A DNA stretch of 7,819 nt from Flavobacteriaceae bacterium (GTDB lineage: Bacteria; Bacteroidota; Bacteroidia; Flavobacteriales; Flavobacteriaceae). Each line of letters begins with the position of its first letter. Position 1 is the first letter of the stretch. The stretch spans positions 1 through 7,819 of the forward strand of contig JAUVCP010000085.1 of NCBI GenBank assembly GCA_030590765.1. The letters are read 5' to 3'. The notes beneath the pieces were generated by a model, which was not told where the DNA came from, made no database searches, and saw only the letters and a list, made by a program, of their open reading frames with translations. Below are positions 1 to 5,782 of the stretch, piece after piece. Made by a program: the position numbers and the translations under genes.

Positions 1-98
1 TATTGATGAGTTTTGTGAATACATGGGTTTGGAAAAAACGGAGATTATTATCTTTATCAAATAGATTTGATAAAATTAGTTATATTTTTCTAAAGTAA
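1..98 (+). CDS. 3' end of an unidentified gene (partial, frame uncertain)
   Basis: Two rightward frames are open from the left edge. One starts at base 2 and ends at the TAG at 62-64, giving the tail IDEFCEYMGLEKTEIIIFIK. The other starts at base 3 and ends at the TAA at 96-98, giving a tail that contains NTWVWKKRRLLSLSNRF. The first looks more like an ordinary soluble protein tail, but so few residues cannot decide. A leftward frame is also open here. Whatever rightward gene ends here is followed by a hairpin at 138-166 that could terminate it. I do not recognise the product. Confidence 0.3.
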   Translation, partial: LMSFVNTWVWKKRRLLSLSNRFDKISYIFLK

Positions 99-137
99 TT
101 GTGGGGATATAATAGGAGTTAAATATAAAAATAAAAT

Positions 138-166
138 CCCAACCACTTAATAATAAGTTAGTTGGG
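138..166 (-). terminator. Hairpin terminator downstream of tRNA-Gln, possibly bidirectional
   Basis: CCCAAC (138-143) pairs with GTTGGG (161-166) and ACTTA (145-149) pairs with TAAGT (154-158). One unpaired base lies on one side and two on the other, and the loop is four bases. Read leftward, the stem is followed by the T-rich stretch GATTTTATTTTTAT, as expected for a Rho-independent terminator about 20 bases past the tRNA 3' end. Read rightward, it is followed by GTTTT, so it may also end transcription from the gene at the left edge. Confidence 0.65.
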
Positions 167-187
167 GTTTTCCCCTCTTCTTTATAG

Positions 188-258
188 TTGACCCACAAGG
201 ATTCGAACCTTGACTGACGATACCAAAAACCGGAGTGCTACCGTTACACCATGGGTCA
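188..258 (-). tRNA. tRNA-Gln (anticodon TTG)
   Basis: The reverse strand folds into a full cloverleaf of 71 nt. The acceptor arms are TGACCCA and TGGGTCA with discriminator A at 188. The D arm is GTGT/GCAC around AACGGTA, and the T arm is CAAGG/CCTTG around TTCGAAT. The anticodon loop is TTTTGGT, giving anticodon TTG and therefore glutamine. The anticodon stem CCGGT/ATCGT has one G-T pair and one mismatch at its outer end. CCA is not encoded (the genome continues CTA), so the CCA end must be added by the nucleotidyltransferase. A promoter lies upstream (297-327) and a terminator downstream (138-166), so the gene appears to be a single-gene transcription unit. Confidence 0.93.
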
Positions 259-296
259 ATTAAAAATTGCTTTCACCTTATCTGGTTAGGCGGGTG

Positions 297-327
297 CAAA
301 TTTATAATAAAGTTTTTATTTGACAAA
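297..327 (-). promoter_or_regulatory. Bacteroidota-type promoter of tRNA-Gln
   Basis: On the reverse strand TTTG (327-324) is followed after exactly 19 bases by TAAATTTG (304-297). This fits the -33/-7 consensus TTTG-N19-21-TAnnTTTG described for the primary sigma factor of Bacteroidota. It lies 38 bases upstream of the mature tRNA 5' end at 258, leaving room for a start site near 290 and a leader of about 30 nt for RNase P to remove. The match is read directly from the sequence; activity is inferred. Confidence 0.75.
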
Positions 328-495
328 GCAGTTTATTTGTTTTTTTTACTGTTCGGAATTCTTAATGAAATTTTGCATTATCTTAACTTTTTATTCCTAA
401 TACTTCTCATTTTTTCAAATATCTTTATCTCCTTTAATATAAAATCATCTTTTGAATATATTTTAGTAAATTCGCCACAGTTTTAAAATGTAACT
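305..495. other. A/T-rich divergent spacer between tRNA-Gln and the DUF2723 gene
   Basis: This stretch is strongly A/T-rich and has no credible gene. The open frame that crosses it overlaps the tRNA and has a random-looking Phe/Ile/Leu-rich translation. I searched for a rightward TTTG-N19-21-TAnnTTTG promoter for the DUF2723 gene and found only a partial -7-like element, TAAATTCG at 467-474, without a well-spaced -33 box. Just before the start codon is the minimal start-stop ATGTAA at 488-493. No ribosome-binding site stands out, which is usual in this phylum. Confidence 0.5.
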
Positions 496-1422
496 ATGCT
501 ATCTTTTAATTATAAAAAATACAATACAATTCTGGGTTGGACAGCATTCTTAATTGCTTTAATCACCTATACTTTAACACTTGAGCCCACAGTGAGTTAC
601 TGGGATTGCGGAGAGTATATTGCCACATCAGTAAAACTGGAAGTAGGTCACCCACCGGGAGCTCCACTATTTCAAATGATGGGGGCTTTCTTTGCGATGT
701 TCACCACTGACCCTTCTCATATAGCGATGATGGTAAACTTTATGTCAGCTTTAGCAAGTGCTTTTACCATTTTGTTTTTATTCTGGACCATCACAGCTTT
801 AGCAAAAAAAATAGTATTAAAGAATAACGGAGAATTCACCGACGGAAATGGTATTGCTGTTTTAGGAAGTGGTTTAGTAGGTGCTTTAGCCTATACGTTT
901 TCTGATAGTTTCTGGTTTAGCGCGGTTGAGGCCGAAGTATATGCAATGTCATCCTTTTTAATGGCATTACTTTTTTGGCTTGCATTACATTGGGGAGAAG
1001 AAATGGACAAACCTCGAGGAAATAAATGGCTGCTATTGATGAGTTTTATTGTCGGACTGTCTTTTGGTGTTCATATTTTATCGCTTTTAGTGATCCCTCC
1101 TATTGTGTTTATTTACATCTACAAAAGATACCCGGAACTCAATATGAAGCAGTTTATTCTTTCTAATATAGTGGCTGTTCTGGTACTTGCTTTTGTATTT
1201 AAATTTTTATTTCCATATACTTTAACATTTTTTAGTGCGTCTGAATTATTCTTTATCAATACGATTGGCATGCCCTTTAACTCTGGTAGTATCATTGCAG
1301 GAATAGTGTTGATCTCTTTGTTTTATTTCGGGTTAAAATACACACGTAAAAAGAAGATGTTTACGACAAACCTTATTATTTTGTCGGTTGTTTTTATCAT
1401 GATCGGTTTTCATCCTGGCTAA
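496..1422 (+). CDS. DUF2723 / TMEM260-like membrane protein, N-terminal part (frameshifted)
   Basis: This is the 308-residue first part of a DUF2723 protein, a GT-C-type multi-spanning membrane glycosyltransferase family whose eukaryotic member TMEM260 is a protein O-mannosyltransferase. The start at 496 fits the family: a short cytoplasmic lead, then a membrane segment (about 13-29). Next comes the first extracytoplasmic loop with WDCGEY (D37 and E40) and the GHPPGAPLF stretch (51-59). This loop is where GT-C enzymes place their catalytic acidic residue. A second family-like motif, FWFSAVEAEVYA, is at 139-150. Several hydrophobic helices follow. After GF (304-305) the frame runs into HPG and TAA at 1420-1422, only because the T run at 1407-1410 seems one base short. 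The last three residues are therefore out of frame. Acceptor and sugar donor in bacteria are unknown to me. The fragment lacks the rest of the membrane domain and the soluble part, so activity on its own is unlikely. Confidence 0.9.
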   Translation: MLSFNYKKYNTILGWTAFLIALITYTLTLEPTVSYWDCGEYIATSVKLEVGHPPGAPLFQMMGAFFAMFTTDPSHIAMMVNFMSALASAFTILFLFWTITALAKKIVLKNNGEFTDGNGIAVLGSGLVGALAYTFSDSFWFSAVEAEVYAMSSFLMALLFWLALHWGEEMDKPRGNKWLLLMSFIVGLSFGVHILSLLVIPPIVFIYIYKRYPELNMKQFILSNIVAVLVLAFVFKFLFPYTLTFFSASELFFINTIGMPFNSGSIIAGIVLISLFYFGLKYTRKKKMFTTNLIILSVVFIMIGFHPG

Positions 1423-1424
1423 TG
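1405..1424 (+). other. Frameshift site joining the two DUF2723 frames (T4 run, TAATG overlap)
   Basis: The first frame reads GGT TTT CAT CCT GGC TAA. Moving back one base inside TTTT (1407-1410) gives GGT TTT TCA TCC TGG CTA ATG, that is G-F-S-S-W-L-M, running directly into LPIRANAN of the second frame. From memory, flavobacterial homologues have a GFSSW.MLPIRANAN-like sequence exactly here. One missing T therefore explains the break. The stop and the next ATG overlap as TAATG (1420-1424), which would also permit coupled re-initiation. No strong Shine-Dalgarno site precedes the ATG. Confidence 0.85.
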
Positions 1425-3578
1425 CTACCTATTAGAGCAAATGCCAATACAACGATTAATGAAAATGATCCTTCCAGTGCACGTGAATTGTTAGCATATT
1501 ACAATCGTGAACAGTATGGCGATGCCAATGTTTTTTATGGTTCTTATTATTCTGAAACCGGTGAAAGGGACAAAAGTAATCCTTATATGGATGCTAAACC
1601 TAAATATGAAAAAGACGAAAATGCAGGTAAATATATTATTGTAAACAACTATAAAAATGCCCTTCCAAGGTATGGAAACAAGCATAAAGGATTTATTCCT
1701 AGAATGGTGGATCCAACTCCTAGTGTGGTTCAAAATTACAAGGCTGTTGCCGGAATTCCTCAAAGAAGTAAAAGGCGTCCTACTTTTGGTGAAAATATTT
1801 CATTTATGATCCAGTACCAGTTTGGATACATGTATGGCAGATATTTTATGTGGAATTTTGTGGGCAGACAAGATGATATTCAGGGAAATCTGGACAATCA
1901 CGGTAACTGGCTTAGTGGAATTAATTTTATTGATGAAATACGATTAGGTTCTCAAAAAAACCTACCAAGTGATGTACTGGATAATAAAGGAAGAAATACT
2001 TTTTATTTTTTCCCATTGATATTAGGAATCATTGGCCTTATATTTCAGTTTAAAAAGGATAAAAATAGTTTTTACACTTTATTCCTCTTCGTTGCTTTTA
2101 CAGGATTGGCAATTATTTTTTATACCAATCCAAAACCATTTGAACCCCGTGAAAGAGATTATGCAGTAGTTGGTTCTTTTTATGTTTTTGCTATTTGGAT
2201 CGGCTTTGGAGTTTTAGCTTTATACGAGCAATTCAAAGATAAAATGAAACCAAAACCACTGGCTGTGGGAATTACTGTTATTAGTTTACTTGCAGTACCA
2301 ACGATTATGGCAAAAGAAAACTGGGACGACCATGACCGTTCAGGAAAATATGCCACTTACAATAATGCAAAGGCATATCTGGATTCTTGCGATAAAAATG
2401 CTATTATGTTTACCATTGGAGATAATGATACTTTCCCATTGTGGTACATGCAGGAAGTTGAAAATTACCGAACAGATATCAAATTGATCAACACCAGCTT
2501 ATTTGCAAAGGATTGGTACATTGATCAGCAAAAAAGAAAAACCTATGAGGCAGAACCAATTCCGTCTGAGCTAACACATAATGACTTTAAGGAAGGATCA
2601 TTAGATGTTGCTTATCATTACCCATACCCATATCCTCAGTTTAAAGATTCTGTTTTAGATATTAAGTTTTTGATGCGCTGGATCGCAAGTAAAGATGAAA
2701 GGACATATATTGATTTTGAAGAAAATGGTCATCCCGAAAAAGTTTATCCAACCAATAAGATAAGATTAATGGTGGATAAAGAAGCTGTTCTTAAAAATGG
2801 AATTGTTGCAGCTAAAGATGCTGATTTGATAGTACCTTATATTGATTTTGAAATATCGGAAGCTGCTTTGGTTAAAAACAGGATTTTAATGCTTGACATC
2901 TTGGCAAATACAAACTGGGAAAGGCCTATTTACTTTACAGGAGGAGCTCAGGCTGCAGAAGAATATATTTGGTTAAAGGATTATTTACAATTAGATGGGC
3001 TTGCCTATAAATTTGTACCTATAAAATCTCCAATTGACAAAAAGAGTTTTATGGATATGGGCAGAATTGATACGGATGTAATGTACAAGAATGTGAAAAA
3101 ATGGACATGGAAAAATTCCAATGGCAATATTTATATTGATCCTGAAACCCGAAAAAACAGTATTTCATTTAGAAATAGTTTAGGCAGACTGGCAGATGAG
3201 TTTATCAAAGAAGGTAAATTTGAAAAGGCCGAAGAAATATTGGATCTTTCCATAGAAAAAATGCCAATTGATAAATATGGTTATTATCGATTGATTATTG
3301 GGTATATAGATTCTTATTATAATATTAACAAACCTGAAAAAGCAAGATATATTGCAGAGTTTTTAATCACTAAATTTCAGGAGAAAATAACCTATTACAG
3401 TGGCGTAAGTTCTTATGAACTAACACAGAACTTTAGTGATCTTGAAGGGAATTTAGACCTTTACAGATATATTATTGCAACAGTTCAGGAATTTGATACA
3501 GAAGAGTATACAGAAAAAATGAAAAAAGAATTTATGGCTTCTGTTACTTTATTAGAAGACGTATTGGAAGAAGAATAA
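1422..3578 (+). CDS. DUF2723 / TMEM260-like protein, C-terminal part (frameshifted)
   Basis: This 718-residue part carries the remainder of the DUF2723 protein. It has IRANANTTINENDPSS (4-19) and LLAYYNREQYGD (23-34), followed by a hydrophilic segment. Membrane helices lie around 194-208, 217-233, 249-267 and 279-295. The stretch NPKPFEPRERDYA (236-248) and then NWDDHDRSGKY (300-310) and FTIGDNDTFPLWY (330-342) are hallmarks of bacterial members. The C-terminal third is soluble, with a TPR-like helical region near 585-650 (DEFIKEGKFEKAEEIL and following). The ATG at 1422 is only the first start available after the shift; the true protein probably enters this frame at 1407 and totals 1027 residues, close to the roughly 1000-1100 usual in Bacteroidota. 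Apart from the single shift there are no other lesions over 3 kb, so the break is recent, an error in the sequence, or tolerated. A strong inverted repeat follows the stop by five bases. Confidence 0.88.
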   Translation: MLPIRANANTTINENDPSSARELLAYYNREQYGDANVFYGSYYSETGERDKSNPYMDAKPKYEKDENAGKYIIVNNYKNALPRYGNKHKGFIPRMVDPTPSVVQNYKAVAGIPQRSKRRPTFGENISFMIQYQFGYMYGRYFMWNFVGRQDDIQGNLDNHGNWLSGINFIDEIRLGSQKNLPSDVLDNKGRNTFYFFPLILGIIGLIFQFKKDKNSFYTLFLFVAFTGLAIIFYTNPKPFEPRERDYAVVGSFYVFAIWIGFGVLALYEQFKDKMKPKPLAVGITVISLLAVPTIMAKENWDDHDRSGKYATYNNAKAYLDSCDKNAIMFTIGDNDTFPLWYMQEVENYRTDIKLINTSLFAKDWYIDQQKRKTYEAEPIPSELTHNDFKEGSLDVAYHYPYPYPQFKDSVLDIKFLMRWIASKDERTYIDFEENGHPEKVYPTNKIRLMVDKEAVLKNGIVAAKDADLIVPYIDFEISEAALVKNRILMLDILANTNWERPIYFTGGAQAAEEYIWLKDYLQLDGLAYKFVPIKSPIDKKSFMDMGRIDTDVMYKNVKKWTWKNSNGNIYIDPETRKNSISFRNSLGRLADEFIKEGKFEKAEEILDLSIEKMPIDKYGYYRLIIGYIDSYYNINKPEKARYIAEFLITKFQEKITYYSGVSSYELTQNFSDLEGNLDLYRYIIATVQEFDTEEYTEKMKKEFMASVTLLEDVLEEE

Positions 3579-3582
3579 ATAT

Positions 3583-3634
3583 AAAGTCAGAGTTTTCAAA
3601 TCTCAAATAGATTATTTAATCAAACTCTGACTTT
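3583..3634 (+). terminator. 13-bp inverted repeat after the DUF2723 gene, likely terminator
   Basis: AAAGTCAGAGTTT (3583-3595) and AAACTCTGACTTT (3622-3634) are perfect reverse complements separated by 26 bases. The loop itself can form GATTA-TT-TAATC (3610-3621), stacked directly on the outer stem, or alternatively AATCT/AGATT (3599-3613). It sits five bases after the stop codon. The T run after the stem is poor on both strands, so it may act as a terminator, as an mRNA 3'-end stabiliser, or in both directions. Confidence 0.6.
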
Positions 3635-3750
3635 GTCTTATCCTGAATACTATTTAATGGAGCTGCTTTATTATTATTAGTCTTTGTGTTACCAAAGCCT
3701 TGTTGTTGCAATAGAGGAACAACTGTGGCAATCTCATCGTAATAAACAAA
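3616..3750 (-). pseudogene. Possible 3' remnant of an unrecognised leftward gene
   Basis: The reverse strand has a stop-bounded 44-codon frame with protein-like composition. It contains YYDEIATVVPLLQQQGFGN followed by a polar tail ending in KTKSEFD and a TAA inside the hairpin loop region at 3616-3618. It has no start codon and is closed upstream by a stop at 3751-3753. The amphipathic start and Asn/Lys/Gln-rich tail resemble the C-terminus of a real protein, but I cannot name a family. It could equally be chance. Confidence 0.2.
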
Positions 3751-3850
3751 TTACTTCTGTCATTCTTCCTGCCAATTACATAAAACTATTTTATAATATG
3801 TTTCTGATTTTTAAGCATAGTAATATCAATTGGTTATAATGATTTTATTC

Positions 3851-3879
3851 TTTCTTTTTACCATCGCTGTAAAAAGAAA
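3851..3879. repeat. Perfect 11-bp inverted repeat (hairpin)
   Basis: TTTCTTTTTAC (3851-3861) and GTAAAAAGAAA (3869-3879) are exact reverse complements around the seven-base loop CATCGCT. The rightward continuation CAAAAAGATCTAGGCTG is, from memory, similar to intergenic sequence repeated in several Bacteroidota genomes. No gene end is close enough on either side for an obvious terminator role. Confidence 0.6.
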
Positions 3880-4033
3880 CAAAAAGATCTAGGCTGCAAA
3901 ACAAAATCCATAGCTATCTTTATATATGCAAAGTGCGGCTGTGTGATTTTCCTGCGATCCTCGGAAACTTCCCAGTCTTACTAAGCATCTATTTTGATTT
4001 CTATAAATTTTCTTTTGAGGCCACTTCAAAAAG

Positions 4034-4216
4034 AGTAAACACAAAGAACTTTGATTATTAGAAAAAAAATGTTGAATGTAGTGCTGTCCGATAAAATGAA
4101 CGAAGCACCGAAATTACATTTATCGAATCCTGCAAAGATAAAAAGAGCATAAAGGTATGGGATTGAATGGTGCGCAGCAATATCCTGCCCAAAACTATTC
4201 AGACAAACTTAAATAT
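4034..4216 (-). pseudogene. Stop-free relic stretch, possibly from repetitive or mobile DNA
   Basis: The reverse strand is open for about 60 codons with no ATG. Its translation contains NSFGQDIAAHHSIPYLYALF and DKCNFGASFILSDSTTF before a stop near 4034. I recall similar wording in short hypothetical proteins and intergenic repeats of Flavobacteriia, but cannot verify this here. The same segment contains GTGCTGTCCGATAAAA (4081-4096), which resembles the outer end of some IS4-like elements of the phylum, plus the imperfect inverted pair CGATAAAATG (4089-4098) and CATTTATCG (4117-4125). No transposase sequence is present. Confidence 0.25.
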
Positions 4217-4300
4217 AACTAAATAAGTCAATGTCATACTCTTTTAATTAATTTTGCAAAAAAAATAGTTTTCGTAAATACTCAATAAACGGGATATTTA

Positions 4301-5047
4301 TTACTTCAGACTTGCAATCTCAAAATCATCAAAGTAGCTAACTGCATCGGCTTTAGTCCATAATCCAACTTTACCTGCATTTGTAAAAGTTTTATCATTC
4401 ACCTTAAATATTTCTTTTCCGTTAAGGTAAACTGTAAAAATTTCATCAACCACCGTTAGTTTAAGATCATTCCATCCGGCACCAAGTGTTGGTACCTCAA
4501 CACCATAAGTTTTTCCTTTTCCAATCAATGGAAGATCGGTTCTTTTACCATTTTCTACTTTATACAATACTACATTATCTTCCAAGGGATTGGCCCGAAC
4601 AACATAATAATTATTTTTATCTGTAAAACGCCAGACAAAACCACCTCCCTGATCCATTTTTCCCTGAACGCCTTTCAATCTAACTTTTAACTCTACATTT
4701 TTAGCTGTAAATCCATCAAAAACGATTTCATTAAAATGATAATTTGGGTGATCACTTGATAATTGAGCTAACACTTTATTTCCTTGATCATCAATTACTT
4801 TCCAATTGGTACTCTTTCCTTTTCCTGTAAAATATTGTGACCATCCGGAAGGTATTTTACCCGTTTCATAATTTTCAAATGTGAAGGTCTTGTCTTTTGC
4901 TAATGCGGAATTAATTTTAGAAGACAATTTTACATTATTTGAACTTATAGCAAATGAACCTATTTGCATATAACCAAATAACAAAAAAATTCCAACAGAG
5001 ATAATACTTAAAATTTTCATGATTTCTAATTTAAATTTATGATTCAA
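4301..5047 (-). CDS. Secreted lectin-like protein (LamG / DUF1080-type jelly-roll fold)
   Basis: The frame has 248 codons. The ATG at 5020 (residue 10) is the better start because MKILSIISVGIFLLFGYMQIGSFA is a typical signal peptide with a likely cut after SFA; the upstream ATG at 5047 would add nine residues. The mature part has no cysteine, so it is not a lipoprotein and is probably periplasmic or exported. It resembles the concanavalin-A-like fold of 3-keto-disaccharide hydrolases (DUF1080) and LamG domains. FENYETGKIPSGWS opens the domain (57-70), and GGGFVWRFTDKNNYYVVRA (134-152), GWNDLKLTVVDEIFTVYLNG (191-210) and AGKVGLWTKADAVSYFDD (224-241) follow in the family order. Whether it is an enzyme or only binds a ligand cannot be told, and I see no catalytic residue I would trust. 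It begins 18 bases (45 with the preferred start) after the ATPase gene, so it is probably the last gene of the transporter operon. Confidence 0.8.
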   Translation of the reverse strand: MNHKFKLEIMKILSIISVGIFLLFGYMQIGSFAISSNNVKLSSKINSALAKDKTFTFENYETGKIPSGWSQYFTGKGKSTNWKVIDDQGNKVLAQLSSDHPNYHFNEIVFDGFTAKNVELKVRLKGVQGKMDQGGGFVWRFTDKNNYYVVRANPLEDNVVLYKVENGKRTDLPLIGKGKTYGVEVPTLGAGWNDLKLTVVDEIFTVYLNGKEIFKVNDKTFTNAGKVGLWTKADAVSYFDDFEIASLK

Positions 5048-5065
5048 CTTTATATTAATGCAACA

Positions 5066-5782
5066 CTAATACTCTAAAAAATAATTTACAAATTTATTTT
5101 TCGATCTTTTGATCTGTTCTATTGTACCCATTTCTTCCATTTTTCCTTCATTGAGAACCACTATGCTATCAGCAATCTCAAATGCTTCTTTATGATCATG
5201 CGTCACATAAATAATGGTGAGATCAAAATGTTTTTTTAAGCTTTTAATATGCTTCAGTATTTTTCGTTTCAGTTTTACATCAAGGCTGGCAAGAGGTTCG
5301 TCCATCAATAAAATTTTTGGCTTTAACACCAGGGAACGCGCAATTGCTACCAATTGTTTTTGTCCACCCGACAACTGATGCGGATATTTTTCTGCATGAT
5401 TTCGAAGATCAAAAAAATCGAGTATTTCAAAAACAGTTTCCTGAATATTATTTTCGTTTCGTTCTTTTAACCCAAAAGCTATATTTTTATAAACAGTAAA
5501 ATGTGGCCAAAGTGCCAGATCCTGAAAAACAAACCCAACCGACCGATCCTTTGGAGAAATCTTGATTTGATTGTTCTTTGTGACAATTTGATTGTCAATA
5601 ATTATTTGCCCTTGCTGTGGTGTTTCCAAACCAGCGATCAAACGTAAAATTGTAGTTTTACCACTTCCAGAACTACCTAGCAAACAAGTCAATTGATTGC
5701 CTTCCATATGCAAGGTCAAATCATCTAATACAGAGATTTCACCATAATGATGTTTTATGTTTTTCAATTCAATCAATTGCAT
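5066..5782 (-). CDS. ABC transporter ATP-binding protein (Fe(III)/FbpC-like importer class)
   Basis: This cytoplasmic ATPase of 238 residues powers the importer encoded upstream. All nucleotide-binding elements are visible: A-loop Tyr13, Walker A GSSGSGKT (36-43), Q-loop Gln87 in FVFQDLALWPH, signature LSGGQ (137-141), Walker B ILLMDEP (157-163, with Asp161 and Glu162), D-loop SLD (166-168) and switch His195. The QDLALWPHFTV and ISPKDRSVGFVF stretches resemble the FbpC/PotA/CysA group of importers. FbpC-type proteins are usually about 340-360 residues because of a C-terminal regulatory TOBE region; this one stops just after the core and lacks it. Its ATG at 5782 lies inside the permease gene, with a 14-base overlap ending at the permease TGA (5771-5769). 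This implies translational coupling and a fixed ratio of subunits. Confidence 0.92.
   Translation of the reverse strand: MQLIELKNIKHHYGEISVLDDLTLHMEGNQLTCLLGSSGSGKTTILRLIAGLETPQQGQIIIDNQIVTKNNQIKISPKDRSVGFVFQDLALWPHFTVYKNIAFGLKERNENNIQETVFEILDFFDLRNHAEKYPHQLSGGQKQLVAIARSLVLKPKILLMDEPLASLDVKLKRKILKHIKSLKKHFDLTIIYVTHDHKEAFEIADSIVVLNEGKMEEMGTIEQIKRSKNKFVNYFLEY

Larger units (their letters stand above)
3635..4300. other. Long non-coding spacer with hairpin and probable mobile-element relics
   Basis: These roughly 670 bases between the DUF2723 gene and the transporter cluster contain no intact gene. Base composition is uneven: A/T-rich ends flank a more GC-rich patch around 3930-3990. Contents are a possible leftward gene tail (to 3750), an 11-bp perfect hairpin (3851-3879), a reverse-strand stop-free stretch at about 4034-4216, and a GTGCTGTCCGATAAAA stretch that recalls insertion-sequence ends (from 4081). 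I see this as decayed inserted or repetitive DNA, at low certainty. The spacer also has to hold the 3' ends of two convergent transcription units. Confidence 0.5.

Noticed and set aside
164..175. GGGGTTTTCCCC palindrome as a regulatory site
   Set aside because: It overlaps the terminator stem and T tract, and a competing short hairpin there is better explained as part of terminator sequence.
235..486. Rightward 83-codon open frame
   Set aside because: It overlaps the tRNA-Gln gene and its promoter, and its translation is a Phe/Ile/Leu-rich product of A/T-rich spacer.
488..493. ATGTAA just before the DUF2723 start as a regulatory mini-frame
   Set aside because: A start followed directly by a stop is easily found by chance in A/T-rich DNA; no supporting ribosome-binding site.
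1491..1763. Leftward 90-codon open frame inside the DUF2723 gene
   Set aside because: It lies antisense to a conserved coding stretch; no start signal or family resemblance.
2290..2487. Rightward 65-codon frame inside the DUF2723 gene
   Set aside because: The main frame here encodes the conserved NWDDHDRSGKY and GDNDTFPLWY motifs, so this is a shadow.
4275..4300. TAAATA/TATTTA stem downstream of the lectin-like gene as a terminator
   Set aside because: Only six A/T pairs with a 14-base loop, and the T run begins about ten bases after the stem; too weak to call.
5317..5499. Rightward open frame opposite the ATPase gene
   Set aside because: It is antisense to the signature and Q-loop regions and has no credible product.
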